Positions 14,801 to 25,387 of a stretch of 32,872 nt of DNA are shown piece after piece. Under the pieces are notes generated by a model that worked only from the letters and a program-made list of their open reading frames with translations, did not search any database and was not told where the DNA came from. The stretch lies in assembly GCA_045116915.1 (NCBI GenBank), contig JBGUMQ010000007.1:1-32872 (forward strand). The letters are read 5' to 3'. The DNA is from UBA9732 sp045116915. GTDB lineage: Bacteria; Spirochaetota; Spirochaetia; Sphaerochaetales; Sphaerochaetaceae. The translations under genes were made by a program, and so were the position numbers. The stretch's first letter is position 1. Each line of letters begins with the position of its first letter.

Positions 14801-15541
14801 GTGACTGCTTTTTCTTTTGCGATCAGTCTCAAGTTCTTTTAGTTGCTGATTTGAGTAAGGCTTGTTTGTCGCGGGATTGAAGAAGTATTCCCCAAGGGTC
14901 TCAGGAGAGAGAATCTTATTTTTTACTAAGCTACTGTCGCTCAGAGAGACCCTTGAAAAAGCGACTTCTTTCCCATCCGCAACGCCAAAACTCACATCAC
15001 TTGAAAACCGTTCAAACTCTGCCTTGATATGTTGAGGCATCGGAATGGGTTTTGCATCATTCAGGACTCCCCGACAGTATCCAATAAGGAACTCGCTTTC
15101 GTGGAGTTTATACGGGGTGAACCCGCCATGCTCTGACATCCATTTATCCAGCCTTTCAGCTTTATCAGGCCCTGACGGCCCATAGTCCACAATCGCGCGA
15201 TACTCCTTTTCAAGAGGTCTGCCCTTTGCAACTTCTGCGTCCAATTCTGCGACGTATTCACTGAGGTTTTCCGCATGTTCTTCAGCCGTTTCTACAGCTT
15301 TCTCGCATAGCATCTGTACCTGTTCATCCGTTGCCATTCTATAGGGTTCATCGCTGATAACTCTCCGGACTATATCTCCGTCATATTCCTCATGGCTGGC
15401 TTTCAACATGTGGCTGTGAGCGGTAAATTTGCTCCATCTGTACCACCATGAATCCTTGTCTGAGTTCTCAATCACGGACTTTATGATTCTCCGATAGTCG
15501 TCCATTGTAAGTGAGTCACCTGTCGCTGGCATCTTCTTCAT
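14798..15541 (-). CDS. Element protein of unknown function, 247 aa
   Basis: I do not recognise the family. The product is soluble, acidic and helix-rich (EKAVETAEEHAENLSEYVAE), with several Trp and Tyr residues near the N-terminus (DSWWYRWSKFTAHSHM) and a Lys/Arg-rich end (LKELETDRKRKSSH). No signal peptide or membrane helix is seen. A TTG at 15556 would extend it by five residues, but the ATG at 15541 has AGGAG close upstream. It overlaps the preceding 70-aa gene by 26 bases, so the two are co-translated. Confidence 0.75.
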   Translation of the reverse strand: MKKMPATGDSLTMDDYRRIIKSVIENSDKDSWWYRWSKFTAHSHMLKASHEEYDGDIVRRVISDEPYRMATDEQVQMLCEKAVETAEEHAENLSEYVAELDAEVAKGRPLEKEYRAIVDYGPSGPDKAERLDKWMSEHGGFTPYKLHESEFLIGYCRGVLNDAKPIPMPQHIKAEFERFSSDVSFGVADGKEVAFSRVSLSDSSLVKNKILSPETLGEYFFNPATNKPYSNQQLKELETDRKRKSSH

Positions 15542-15728
15542 TCTCTCCTGTCTCAATTCTGAATACGGCCTGTTTCCGCTCCTGTCTCTTTATCTCTCTG
15601 TCCAGTTCTTGCCATATCGCACGGAGGTCAATCAGTATGGGTGTAAGCTGATTTGTGATAAGGTTCAAAAAGGCATCATCTATTGCCTTTACCCTGTCCC
15701 TGTACTCCCTCAGTTTCCTTGTAGTCAT
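15516..15728 (-). CDS. Small helical element protein of unknown function, 70 aa
   Basis: The product is almost entirely helical and charged (KLREYRDRVKAIDDAFLNLI, LRAIWQELDREIKRQERKQ) and may form a coiled coil. It lies 11 bases after the integrase stop and overlaps the 247-aa gene. The ATG at 15728 has GAGAGGTG upstream; a TTG at 15743 is a weaker alternative. Function unknown. Confidence 0.65.
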   Translation of the reverse strand: MTTRKLREYRDRVKAIDDAFLNLITNQLTPILIDLRAIWQELDREIKRQERKQAVFRIETGENEEDASDR

Positions 15729-15739
15729 GGCTGCACCTC

Positions 15740-16984
15740 TCAACCTACAAACGGAAGGACTTTCGCCCTGGCATGTGCCTGACGCTCCAATGCGTCGGCA
15801 TCCTGATGGTAATAGTGCTGAGTCATGCGCTGGCTACTATGGCCGATAACGGCCTGTATCTCTGTCTCAGCGAGACCGCTCGCAACCATCATGCTGTTGA
15901 ATCCATGCCGTAAGCTGTATAGGACGATTCCCCGCGCCGTTCGTTCCTTCTCATTGATTCCTAGGGCCTTTTCAAGCGCATCATAGAACACCGTCCGAAC
16001 CGCTCCGTCATCGATCGGTTTCTCAGGATTGAGGATTGAGAAGAAAACATACTCAGTCTTGAATTGCTGATTGTAGGCAAGAATTTCACGGGCAAGGCAC
16101 ACGGGAATTGTAACGTACCGCTCTTTTCCCGTCTTTGTGCCTTTCTCTCCATCCAGTCGGTTGTAGCTATGCTGAACATGAAGATACGCAACATCAGCGT
16201 CCCTAATCTCGATATCAAAGGCCCGTAGGGTTTTGACTTCACTGTTCCTCAGTCCGGCATAGAGCATGGTAGCGACAAACAGGTATCCGAAACGCTCATA
16301 ACTGTCAGCCTTTGAGTTGTCTTTCAGATACTTTATAACCTTGGCCGATTCGTCACTGGAGAGGATTCCCCTTTCCTTGTCCTGACGCTTCACGTTCTTG
16401 AGTTTCATGCCGATAGGGTTGGTGATAACCTCTGTACGATAGGCGAAGTTCAGAGGCGTTCTAAGGCACTCTACAGCCTTGCAGATTGCGGAACTACTCA
16501 AACCTTTGTCGAACATTTTAGACTCGATTCTCTGCATGTCCGACAACCGGAATTCGTCCAGCTTCATATCGGGCCGTAGTTCGTCCTTCACGTGGTTATT
16601 GAACATTCCCAGCATCTTGGCGCACTGCATGCGGGTGATACTCTCCCCCTGTATTGCCTTGGCTTTCACATAGGGCGATTCATCGTATGTCCAAAACTGC
16701 ACAATATAGGCCGACAACAGGGGTGTATTATCTTCCACATAGTCGAACACAACGCCCTTCTGCAATGCCTCCTGAGCGATTCTATACGCTTCTGAGCGCA
16801 AAACAACGTGAGTCCTGATTCCTCCGTTGAGTCTGTGATTCAGCGTGTCAATGTTGATTCTGTTCTCAGGCAACTTTGCACCAGTGGAAGGGTCACGAAA
16901 CCAAGCAAAAAAAGTACCGTCTGACCTCTTAGCGTTCTTTTTTCGACTTTTACGGAAACAAATGATGAAGGAATTCAAAATCAC
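15740..16984 (-). CDS. Tyrosine recombinase (phage-type integrase)
   Basis: A 414-aa integrase with an N-terminal arm-binding domain, a SAM-like core-binding domain (about residues 88-185) and a C-terminal catalytic domain. Active-site residues are Arg246 (YAGLRNSEV), Arg359 in YSLRHGF, His382 (IGHSS) and nucleophile Tyr391 (MTQHYYHQD). The first His of the usual HxxR box is Tyr356, a variant seen in other integrases. The start is uncertain: GTG at 16984 has AGGA too close, whereas TTG at 16978 has the same AGGA at 7-base spacing. It lies between the two arm-site pairs and beside tRNA-Asn, and is the presumed catalyst of integration there. Confidence 0.95.
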   Translation of the reverse strand: MILNSFIICFRKSRKKNAKRSDGTFFAWFRDPSTGAKLPENRINIDTLNHRLNGGIRTHVVLRSEAYRIAQEALQKGVVFDYVEDNTPLLSAYIVQFWTYDESPYVKAKAIQGESITRMQCAKMLGMFNNHVKDELRPDMKLDEFRLSDMQRIESKMFDKGLSSSAICKAVECLRTPLNFAYRTEVITNPIGMKLKNVKRQDKERGILSSDESAKVIKYLKDNSKADSYERFGYLFVATMLYAGLRNSEVKTLRAFDIEIRDADVAYLHVQHSYNRLDGEKGTKTGKERYVTIPVCLAREILAYNQQFKTEYVFFSILNPEKPIDDGAVRTVFYDALEKALGINEKERTARGIVLYSLRHGFNSMMVASGLAETEIQAVIGHSSQRMTQHYYHQDADALERQAHARAKVLPFVG

Positions 16985-16999
16985 ATCCTCGGGGCCATC

Positions 17000-17019
17000 G
17001 GTACACCAATCGGTACACC
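17000..17019. repeat. Right arm-type site pair, two GGTACACC 12 bp apart
   Basis: Identical to 11448-11467 in sequence, spacing and orientation. It sits between the integrase start and the right attachment site and is probably bound by the integrase N-terminal domain. Confidence 0.7.
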
Positions 17020-17091
17020 AATTGGCCCCTTTTGTCTAAGATTCTCCAGTAACCCAACCGGTAAAACCTTATAGGATAATGATTCGTCTTT

Positions 17092-17164
<73 letters not shown>

Positions 17165-17227
17165 AAGAACATATGCAATGTACAGGTTAGCGCGCTTTTA
17201 GTCAATATACCCTGCGACATATTTGCA

Positions 17228-17262
17228 TAAAAAAACTCCCCGATGATTACTCACCGGGGAGT
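17228..17262 (-). terminator. Intrinsic terminator of the double-anchored lipoprotein gene
   Basis: On the minus strand ACTCCCCG pairs with CGGGGAGT around a 12-nt loop, followed by a run of Ts. Confidence 0.9.
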
Positions 17263-17287
17263 GGATTCACTTGCTTTTCAGCTCAGC

Positions 17288-18874
17288 TCACTTTTTCTTC
17301 TTGAGAAGGATGAAGCATGCTGCGCCGGCCGCCAGAACCAGAAGGACAACCACGATGATCAGGCCGACATTGGACTTCTTGGCTGCTGCGGGAGCAGTTG
17401 TCGTCGTTGTCGTGGAAGCTGCAGGCTTTGTTGTCTCTGCGGCTGCCGTTGTCGATGTTGTGGCTGCGGGCTTGGTCTCGGCTGTCTTGGCAGGCTCTGC
17501 TGCGGCAGGCTTTGTCTCCTCAGCCTTGGCAGGCTCTGTTGCGGCAGGCTTTGTCTCGGCTGCAGGAGCGGGTGCGGGCTCGGTTGCTGCAGGTGCCGGT
17601 GCGGGCTCTGTTGCGGCAGGCTTTGTCTCTGCTGCAGGAGCGGGCTCGGTTGCTGCGGGAGCGGCCTCTGTTGTCTTGGTGACTGCTGCGACATATGCCG
17701 GGAGCTCGCTCTGGAGCAGTGCGATGGCGTAGTCGAGGTCAGCCTCTGTGATCTCCTCCGGGAATGTCAGGACGGCTGTTCCGTTGTCGATGGAGATCGT
17801 TGTTCCCTCGAGGTACTTGCCGAACGAAGCGTATGCCAGTCTGGCGGCATCGGCGACTTCCCTGTTGGTGATGAACTCGGGATACTCGATTGTCGCGACG
17901 CAGTCGCTGTATGTGACTGTAGCCTCGTAGCCGAGCAGCTCGATGTTCTTGACGATGACCTTGGAAGCGACCGCTGTCTCTGCTGTCTCTGCAGTCTCGG
18001 GTGCGCCGACCATCTGTCCGAGGTACCAGCTGATCTCGGAAGCGAGTGTGTTGACAGCGAAGTCGACATCAGCCTCGGCGAGAGCGTACGGCATGTAGAG
18101 GACTGCTGTTCCGTTGTCGACCGTGAGGGTTGTTCCCTCGAGGTACTCCGCGTATGCCTGGTATGCCAGAGTTGCGGCGGCGATGATATCCTCGTTCGTC
18201 AGGACCTCAGGATATGTGATGACCGCGACACCGGGTGTGTAGGTGATGTTGGCCTTGTATCCATAGAAGGAGAGGTCGTAGGAAAGGACCTCGGGCTCCG
18301 TGCTCTGGACTTCGGATGTCTCGACCTTCTCTGCCGCCTTGGCAGCACCGTACTCCTCGAGGACGCCGTTGATGTAGGCAAGGATCAGACCCTCGGCGAG
18401 CTCGAAATCCTCAGCACCCCACTCTTCGGGATATGTGAAGTCGATCTCACCCGGCTTGTAGTCGAACACGACGTAGTCGACGAGGGCGGGATATGTTGTC
18501 ACGGCATAGTTCAGTGCTGTGAGGAGCTCCTCCTCCGTGAACAGCTCGACAGGATATGTGACCTTGGCGTGGCCGATCTCGGCAACGATGTCGAGGGTGT
18601 AGGCACCGATCTTGTACTCTGCGCTGAGCGGTCTGACGACGGGCTCGGATGCGACGGGTGCGGGAGCGGGTGCGGGCTCGACAGGTGCCGGTGCCGGTTC
18701 CGGAGCGGGAGCGGGAGCGGGCTCTACGGGAGCAGGCTCGACGGGTGCGGGCTCGACAGGTGCGGGCTCCACGACATCTCCTGTTGAGACACTTGCGGAC
18801 TTACAACCGACAAGGGCGATGGCCATGGCGATGACCATGATTGTCAGCAAAATGGACTTTGAAAAACGTTTCAC
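17288..18874 (-). CDS. Repeat-domain lipoprotein with C-terminal transmembrane anchor, 528 aa
   Basis: Architecture is read directly from the sequence. A lipoprotein signal peptide has lipobox ALVGC (Cys24). A Pro/Ala/Glu-Val linker made of EPAPV repeats spans about 36-77. Three related domains follow (about 87-177, 198-288, 307-396), each with a YEATVTY..VATIEYPE-like beta part, a helix and EGTTxxxDNGTAVL. A second Pro/Ala/Thr/Glu/Lys linker covers about 400-499, then one transmembrane helix (503-523) ending KKKK. The start is GTG with a GGAGG ribosome site. I recognise no named family for the repeat domain. Inference: with a lipid at one end, a membrane helix at the other and TonB-like stiff linkers, it may tether the two membranes or span the periplasm. 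It is monocistronic with its own terminator. Confidence 0.85.
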   Translation of the reverse strand: MKRFSKSILLTIMVIAMAIALVGCKSASVSTGDVVEPAPVEPAPVEPAPVEPAPAPAPEPAPAPVEPAPAPAPVASEPVVRPLSAEYKIGAYTLDIVAEIGHAKVTYPVELFTEEELLTALNYAVTTYPALVDYVVFDYKPGEIDFTYPEEWGAEDFELAEGLILAYINGVLEEYGAAKAAEKVETSEVQSTEPEVLSYDLSFYGYKANITYTPGVAVITYPEVLTNEDIIAAATLAYQAYAEYLEGTTLTVDNGTAVLYMPYALAEADVDFAVNTLASEISWYLGQMVGAPETAETAETAVASKVIVKNIELLGYEATVTYSDCVATIEYPEFITNREVADAARLAYASFGKYLEGTTISIDNGTAVLTFPEEITEADLDYAIALLQSELPAYVAAVTKTTEAAPAATEPAPAAETKPAATEPAPAPAATEPAPAPAAETKPAATEPAKAEETKPAAAEPAKTAETKPAATTSTTAAAETTKPAASTTTTTTAPAAAKKSNVGLIIVVVLLVLAAGAACFILLKKKK

Positions 18875-18923
18875 GTGTTTCCTCCCTGGACGTTCTCAAT
18901 AGCGTTCAATATATAACGATGAT

Positions 18924-18932
18924 ATGATAGCA
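18924..18932 (-). promoter_or_regulatory. Possible extended -10 promoter for the double-anchored lipoprotein
   Basis: The minus strand reads TGCTATCAT, 49 bases before the GTG start, matching the TGnTANNAT pattern seen before other genes here. A TATATT box closer to the gene is an alternative. Confidence 0.4.
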
Positions 18933-18994
18933 CATGCTTTCTGCTCTGAACACTGAAAAATCAGCTTTTTTGATCAAAAAGGGTGCCTCATGTC

Positions 18995-19024
18995 TAAAAA
19001 AACCCGCACTAATGCGGGTTTTAC
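18995..19024 (-). terminator. Intrinsic terminator of the 56-aa protein gene
   Basis: AACCCGCA (19001-19008) pairs with TGCGGGTT (19013-19020) around ctaa; on the minus strand it is followed by a T-run. Confidence 0.85.
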
Positions 19025-19039
19025 ATGCAGAAAGACAGA

Positions 19040-19210
19040 TTACATCAGGTCTTTCGGCTTGCGTGCGGTGTTGCCGCTCTTCACGCAGTAAGCGATGTGA
19101 TGGAGCTTACCGTTCTCGAAGATCGACTTTGTCTTGATCTCTCCGCCCCAGCGGCTGATCAGTACCTTAGCGCCCTCACGACGTGCGTTCTTTGAAATAG
19201 CACCTGCCAT
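19040..19210 (-). CDS. Small basic protein of unknown function, 56 aa
   Basis: The product starts MAGAISKNARREGAKVLISR and is rich in Lys and Arg, with no signal or membrane segment. The ATG at 19210 has GGAGG seven bases upstream, which rules out the longer frame to 19249. The unit is self-contained: a near-consensus promoter (19255-19283), one short gene and a terminator. The arrangement suggests high expression, as for a ribosome- or nucleic-acid-associated protein, but I cannot name the family. Confidence 0.8.
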   Translation of the reverse strand: MAGAISKNARREGAKVLISRWGGEIKTKSIFENGKLHHIAYCVKSGNTARKPKDLM

Positions 19211-19254
19211 ATTCTTCCTCCGTTCTGGAATAAACCACTTGATATCCAAAGTGT

Positions 19255-19283
19255 ACTATAAAGCAAACCGGGGTCTTAGTCAA
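19255..19283 (-). promoter_or_regulatory. Strong sigma70-type promoter for the 56-aa protein
   Basis: On the minus strand TTGACT and TATAGT, each one base off consensus, are separated by exactly 17 bp. The predicted 5' leader is about 38 nt. Confidence 0.8.
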
Positions 19284-19298
19284 ACCCTCCGGGCCGGT

Positions 19299-19314
19299 AT
19301 TGATTATAATCAAT
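19299..19314 (+). promoter_or_regulatory. 16-bp perfect palindrome over the yidD -10 box
   Basis: ATTGATTATAATCAAT is its own reverse complement and contains TATAAT (19305-19310), 25 bases before the yidD ATG. This is the layout of a repressor operator overlapping a promoter; no -35 is evident. Confidence 0.5.
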
Positions 19315-19334
19315 CCGAAGGATATTTTTACCAC

Positions 19335-19628
19335 ATGGGGAAAAATGTTGCAAGGAGATTGTTCCTCCTTCCCGTCAAAGGATACCAGAAGCTCATCTCT
19401 CCAATGCTCGGCGACAACTGCATCTACTGCCCGTCGTGCTCCGAGTACTTCAACACGGCCGTGATGAGGTTCGGCATCGTCAGGGGGACCATCCTGGGCA
19501 TCAGCAGGATACTCAGGTGCAACAGGCTCTACTACGGCGGTCCGGACGATGTCCCGGAGACCTTCAGCTTCAGGTACATCAGGGACAGGAGGACGGCCTT
19601 CAGGCGCCACGGCAAGGCCCTCTTCTGA
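19335..19628 (+). CDS. yidD: YidD membrane protein insertion efficiency factor
   Basis: A 97-aa membrane-associated protein that assists YidC-dependent insertion. The family core is complete: LPVKGYQKLISPMLGDNCIY, then CPSCSEYF (the conserved paired Cys) and GISRILRCNRLYYGG. The frame is open to 19134, but the ATG at 19335 gives the usual family start; its ribosome site (GAAGGA) is rather far, at about 13 bases. yidD often sits with rnpA and yidC; here it stands alone between a divergent small gene and convergent udk. Confidence 0.92.
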   Translation: MGKNVARRLFLLPVKGYQKLISPMLGDNCIYCPSCSEYFNTAVMRFGIVRGTILGISRILRCNRLYYGGPDDVPETFSFRYIRDRRTAFRRHGKALF

Positions 19629-19649
19629 GAGGCCCCGGTCCCCTTCCCG

Positions 19650-20264
19650 TCAGTTGCTTCCGATGTCCTTTATGAACGAGATCAGCACCTTCAGGGCGTT
19701 CTCGTTGTTCCCTCCCTCCGGTATGATCAGGTCCGCGTATTCCTTTGTGGGCTCTATAAATGAGGCATGGCCGGGACGCACGACCTCGAGGTACTGCTTG
19801 ACCACGCTGTCCAGCGTCCTTCCGCGCTCGTTGATGTCGCGCAGGAGCCTTCTGATGAACCTGATGTCGTCCGGCGTGTCGACGTAGATCTTCAGGTCCA
19901 GCAGGTCGCGGATCTGCGGGTCGTAAAGAACCATCAGGCCCTCCACGATGACAAGCGGGGCGCTCTCCATGTGGATGGTCTCCTTCATCCTGCAGTGGTG
20001 CACGAAATCGTACTGCGGCATGTCTATGCCGATGCCCTGCTTCAGGTCGCCCAGGTGCTTGTGCAGCAACTCCATGTCGAATGCGTCCGGATGGTCGAAG
20101 TTGTAGGCCGTGATGTTCGAGTTGTTCACGAACACGGCGCTCCTGTAGTAGTTGTCCTGCGGGATGAAGACGAAATCTGGACAGACCTCGCTGATCTTCC
20201 TGACGATGGTGGATTTCCCGCTTCCGGAGCCTCCCGTGATTCCGATGACCCTCACCTTGTTCAT
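19650..20264 (-). CDS. udk: Uridine kinase family protein
   Basis: A 204-aa P-loop kinase of the uridine kinase/phosphoribulokinase group, phosphorylating uridine or cytidine in pyrimidine salvage. Walker A is GGSGSGKST (residues 11-19), followed by the PQDNYYR and NFDHPDAFD motifs typical of Udk, the lid region and RRLLRDINERGR. The ATG at 20264 has GGAGGAGG upstream and overlaps the epimerase stop (ATGA), so the frame extending to 20378 is not used. It is last in the lepA-galM-udk group. Confidence 0.93.
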   Translation of the reverse strand: MNKVRVIGITGGSGSGKSTIVRKISEVCPDFVFIPQDNYYRSAVFVNNSNITAYNFDHPDAFDMELLHKHLGDLKQGIGIDMPQYDFVHHCRMKETIHMESAPLVIVEGLMVLYDPQIRDLLDLKIYVDTPDDIRFIRRLLRDINERGRTLDSVVKQYLEVVRPGHASFIEPTKEYADLIIPEGGNNENALKVLISFIKDIGSN

Positions 20265-21286
20265 GAATGTACCTCCTCCGTCTCCCTGCGGTCCGTGTAG
20301 AAGTGATAGACTGTGGTGCTCTCGAAGAGCTCTCCCGGGTTCACGATGCACGACGGGAAGTCCGGACGGTTGACGCAATCCGGGAAGAACTCGCTCTCCA
20401 GGCAGAACCCGTGGCGTCTTCCGTAGCAGCAGCTGCCGTCAAGGTAGTTGCCGGTGTACAGGTGGAACGCCGGAAGGTCCGTGTATGCCTGCAGGACCCT
20501 GCCCGAGACAGGCTCGTATATGCGTGCGAAACGTGTGAATCCCCTGCCCGGCCCGTCGGCCCTGTCGATGACGTAGGCGTGGTCGTATCCGTTGGCCGGG
20601 GCGAGCTCCGGGGCATCGATCCTATCGCCGAATGTACGCTCCGTGGTGAAGTCCCATGCGGTGCCCCCGACGGGGATGATGCTGCCGTCAGGGATCTGGC
20701 CCGCGCCCATGCCCAGGACGTTGCGGCTGTCGATGACCGCCCTGTGGCCCAGGATGTCGTTGGCCGGGTCGCCCGTAAGGTTGAAGTACGTGTGGTTGGT
20801 CAGGTTGATGGGGCACGCTTCGGTGCAGGTGGCGCTGTAGTGGATGCGGAAGACGCCGTCCTCCGACATGGAGAAGCGGACCCTGATGTCCGCGGTGCCG
20901 GGGAAGCCGTCGTCCTCCTCCGATACCTTGATGGAGCACAGGAAGCCGTCGTCCATGTGCCTGACGTTCCAGATCCGGCTCCAGATGCCGGCGGGGCCGC
21001 TGTGGAGGAGGTTCGGACCGTCGTTGGGTGTGAAGCGGAAGGTCTTCCCGTCCACCGTGAAGGATGCTCCGCCGATCCTGTTTGCGAAGCGGCCCACGGT
21101 CAGGCCCAGGAACTTGTCGGATCCGGTGATGACCGACGGGTCGTCCACGGCTCCGGTGAACGGCAGCGTGACGTTGGCGATGATGCCGTCGCGGTCTGGG
21201 GTGCGGATGGAGGTCACCGCACATCCGAGATTCAGGATCGAAAACGAATAATCCCCTTTTCTGTAAGAATATTCCTTCACGTTCAT
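20261..21286 (-). CDS. galM: Aldose 1-epimerase (mutarotase)
   Basis: Interconverts alpha and beta anomers of glucose or galactose in the cytoplasm. The protein is 341 aa, the normal family length. Catalytic and binding residues are in place: GRFANRI, His95 (NLLHSG), His165 (NLTNHTYFN, the general acid) and Glu297 (CLESEFFPD, the general base). The ATG has GGGAGGG upstream. It lies 16 bases after lepA and overlaps udk by four bases. Confidence 0.94.
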   Translation of the reverse strand: MNVKEYSYRKGDYSFSILNLGCAVTSIRTPDRDGIIANVTLPFTGAVDDPSVITGSDKFLGLTVGRFANRIGGASFTVDGKTFRFTPNDGPNLLHSGPAGIWSRIWNVRHMDDGFLCSIKVSEEDDGFPGTADIRVRFSMSEDGVFRIHYSATCTEACPINLTNHTYFNLTGDPANDILGHRAVIDSRNVLGMGAGQIPDGSIIPVGGTAWDFTTERTFGDRIDAPELAPANGYDHAYVIDRADGPGRGFTRFARIYEPVSGRVLQAYTDLPAFHLYTGNYLDGSCCYGRRHGFCLESEFFPDCVNRPDFPSCIVNPGELFESTTVYHFYTDRRETEEVHS

Positions 21287-21302
21287 GCTTCCCTCCCGAT
21301 CC

Positions 21303-23120
21303 TCAGCGCTCGTCGGCGCTCTTGCTCTTCAGGACAGCCAGATAGGCGCTCTGCGGGATCTCGACGTTTCCGACGAGTTTCATGCGTTTCTTGCCTTCCT
21401 TCTGCTTCTCCAGGAGCTTGCGCTTCCTGGTGATGTCTCCGCCGTAGCACTTGGCGGTGACGTCCTTGCGGAAGGCGTTGATCGTCTCCCTGGCTATGAT
21501 GTTGCCCCCTATGGCCGCCTGGATGGGGATCTTGAACTGGTGCCTGGGGATCTCCTCCTGGAGCCTCTCGCAGGCCTGGCGGCCCCTTGAGACGGCGTTG
21601 TCCCTGAAGACGAGCATGCTCAGCGCGTCGCAGGGCTCGCCGTTGACCAGGATGTCGACCCTGACGAGGTCGGTTTTCCTGTAGTCGGTTATCTCGTAGT
21701 CGAACGACGCGTAGCCGCGCGAGATGGACTTGAGCCTGTCGTAGAACTCGAACAGGACCTCTGCAAGCGGCATCTCGTAGATCAGCTCCACGCGTTTGGT
21801 GTCTATGTAGTTCATGCCGTTCTGCACGCCGCGCTTCTCCATGCACAGCGTGATGACCGGTCCCACGTAGGCCGTGGGCGTGATGATGCTGGCCTTGATG
21901 TAGGGCTCCTCGGCGTAGTCGATCCTGACCTGGTCCGGGTAGTCCAGCGGGTTGTCAACCTCCACCACATCGCCGTTCTTCATGTGGATGCGGTAGCGCA
22001 CGGACGGGCTGGTCAGCACGATGGAAAGTCCGAACTCACGCTCGATCCTCTCCTGCACGACCTCCAGATGGAGCATTCCCAGGAAGCCGCAGCGGAAACC
22101 TTGTCCCAGGGCGACCGAGCTGTCCTTCTCGTACACCAGCGAGGCGTCGTTGAGCTTCAGACGGTCGATGGCATCCAAGAGCTCCTCGTAATCGTTGGTG
22201 TCGACAGGATATATCGAGCTGAAGACGACAGGCTTGACGTCCTTGAAACCCTCGCATGGCTCGGATGCGGGACGACCGGCCAGCGTCACGGTGTCGCCGA
22301 CGCGGATGTCGCTTATGGTCTTGATGCCGGCTATGAAGTATCCGACATCTCCGGCCGACAGCGTCCTGGTGCGCACCAGGTTCAGCTGGAAGATGCCGAC
22401 CTCCTCGACCTTGTACGTTGCCTGGCTGTTCATGAACATGATCTCGTCGCCTTCGGAGACCTTGCCCTCGAAGAGCCTGAAATGGACGATGACCCCCCTG
22501 TACGGGTCGTAGTGGCTGTCGAAGATCAGGGCCTTCAGCGGCTTCTCGGAATCTGCATCGGGCGCGGGGATGTACTCGACTATCGCCTCGTAGAGGTCGT
22601 CGACGCCCTCGCCTGTCTTGGCCGACACCTTCTGCGCCATGTCGGGGTCCAGTCCCAGGTCGTGGTCGATCTGCTCCAGGCACGACGGGATGTCGGCGCT
22701 GGCCAGGTCGATCTTGTTTATGACGGGGATTATCTCCAGGTTGTGCTCCATGGCCATGTAGAGGTTGGCCAGGGTCTGGGCCTCGACCCCCTGCGATGCG
22801 TCTATCAGGAGCAGAGCACCCTCGCAGGAGCTGATGGCCCTGGAGACCTCGTAGGAGAAGTCCACGTGGCCCGGCGTGTCGACCAGGTTCAGCTCGTACA
22901 CCTGTCCGTTGCGGGCGGTGTACGGGATGGTGACGGCCTGGCTCTTGATGGTGATGCCGCGCTCGCGCTCGATGTCCATGTTGTCCAGTATCTGCGTCTG
23001 CTCCGGACCTCTTGTGGTCACGAGCATGGCCTTCTCTATGAACCGGTCGGCAAGCGTGGACTTGCCGTGGTCGATGTGGGCGATTATGCAGAAGTTCCTC
23101 TTGTGGGCGGTATCAACCAT
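21303..23120 (-). CDS. lepA: Elongation factor 4 (LepA), ribosomal back-translocase GTPase
   Basis: A 605-aa translational GTPase acting on stalled or mistranslocated ribosomes. G1 is AHIDHGKST (residues 14-22), G3 DTPGHVDF and G4 NKIDL. EF-G-like domains II, III and V and the LepA-specific C-terminal domain (KCYGGDITRKRKLLEKQKEGKKRMK) follow. The ATG has GAGGTGAG upstream. It is the first gene of a probable operon with galM and udk. Confidence 0.98.
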   Translation of the reverse strand: MVDTAHKRNFCIIAHIDHGKSTLADRFIEKAMLVTTRGPEQTQILDNMDIERERGITIKSQAVTIPYTARNGQVYELNLVDTPGHVDFSYEVSRAISSCEGALLLIDASQGVEAQTLANLYMAMEHNLEIIPVINKIDLASADIPSCLEQIDHDLGLDPDMAQKVSAKTGEGVDDLYEAIVEYIPAPDADSEKPLKALIFDSHYDPYRGVIVHFRLFEGKVSEGDEIMFMNSQATYKVEEVGIFQLNLVRTRTLSAGDVGYFIAGIKTISDIRVGDTVTLAGRPASEPCEGFKDVKPVVFSSIYPVDTNDYEELLDAIDRLKLNDASLVYEKDSSVALGQGFRCGFLGMLHLEVVQERIEREFGLSIVLTSPSVRYRIHMKNGDVVEVDNPLDYPDQVRIDYAEEPYIKASIITPTAYVGPVITLCMEKRGVQNGMNYIDTKRVELIYEMPLAEVLFEFYDRLKSISRGYASFDYEITDYRKTDLVRVDILVNGEPCDALSMLVFRDNAVSRGRQACERLQEEIPRHQFKIPIQAAIGGNIIARETINAFRKDVTAKCYGGDITRKRKLLEKQKEGKKRMKLVGNVEIPQSAYLAVLKSKSADER

Positions 23121-23161
23121 TTCTCACCTCAGAATATAAAGTGCCGTCAGGCGTGCCGGGC

Positions 23162-23191
23162 AAAAAAAGGCGCCGGCATCAGCCAGCGCCT
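23162..23191 (-). terminator. Intrinsic terminator downstream of ftsH
   Basis: On the minus strand AGGCGC and GGC pair with GCC and GCGCCT, with one small internal mismatch, followed by seven Ts. Confidence 0.85.
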
Positions 23192-23224
23192 ATTATAAAC
23201 CATTTCCTGTACTTATCTCAATTG

Positions 23225-25384
<2,160 letters not shown>

Positions 25385-25387
25385 AAG

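Noticed and set aside
15961..16242. Extra minus-strand frame inside the integrase gene
   Set aside because: It lies wholly within the integrase catalytic domain in another frame and has no ribosome site.
23185..23197. TATAAT on the minus strand just before the ftsH terminator region
   Set aside because: A transcript from it would begin inside the terminator hairpin; it is more likely chance A/T-rich sequence.
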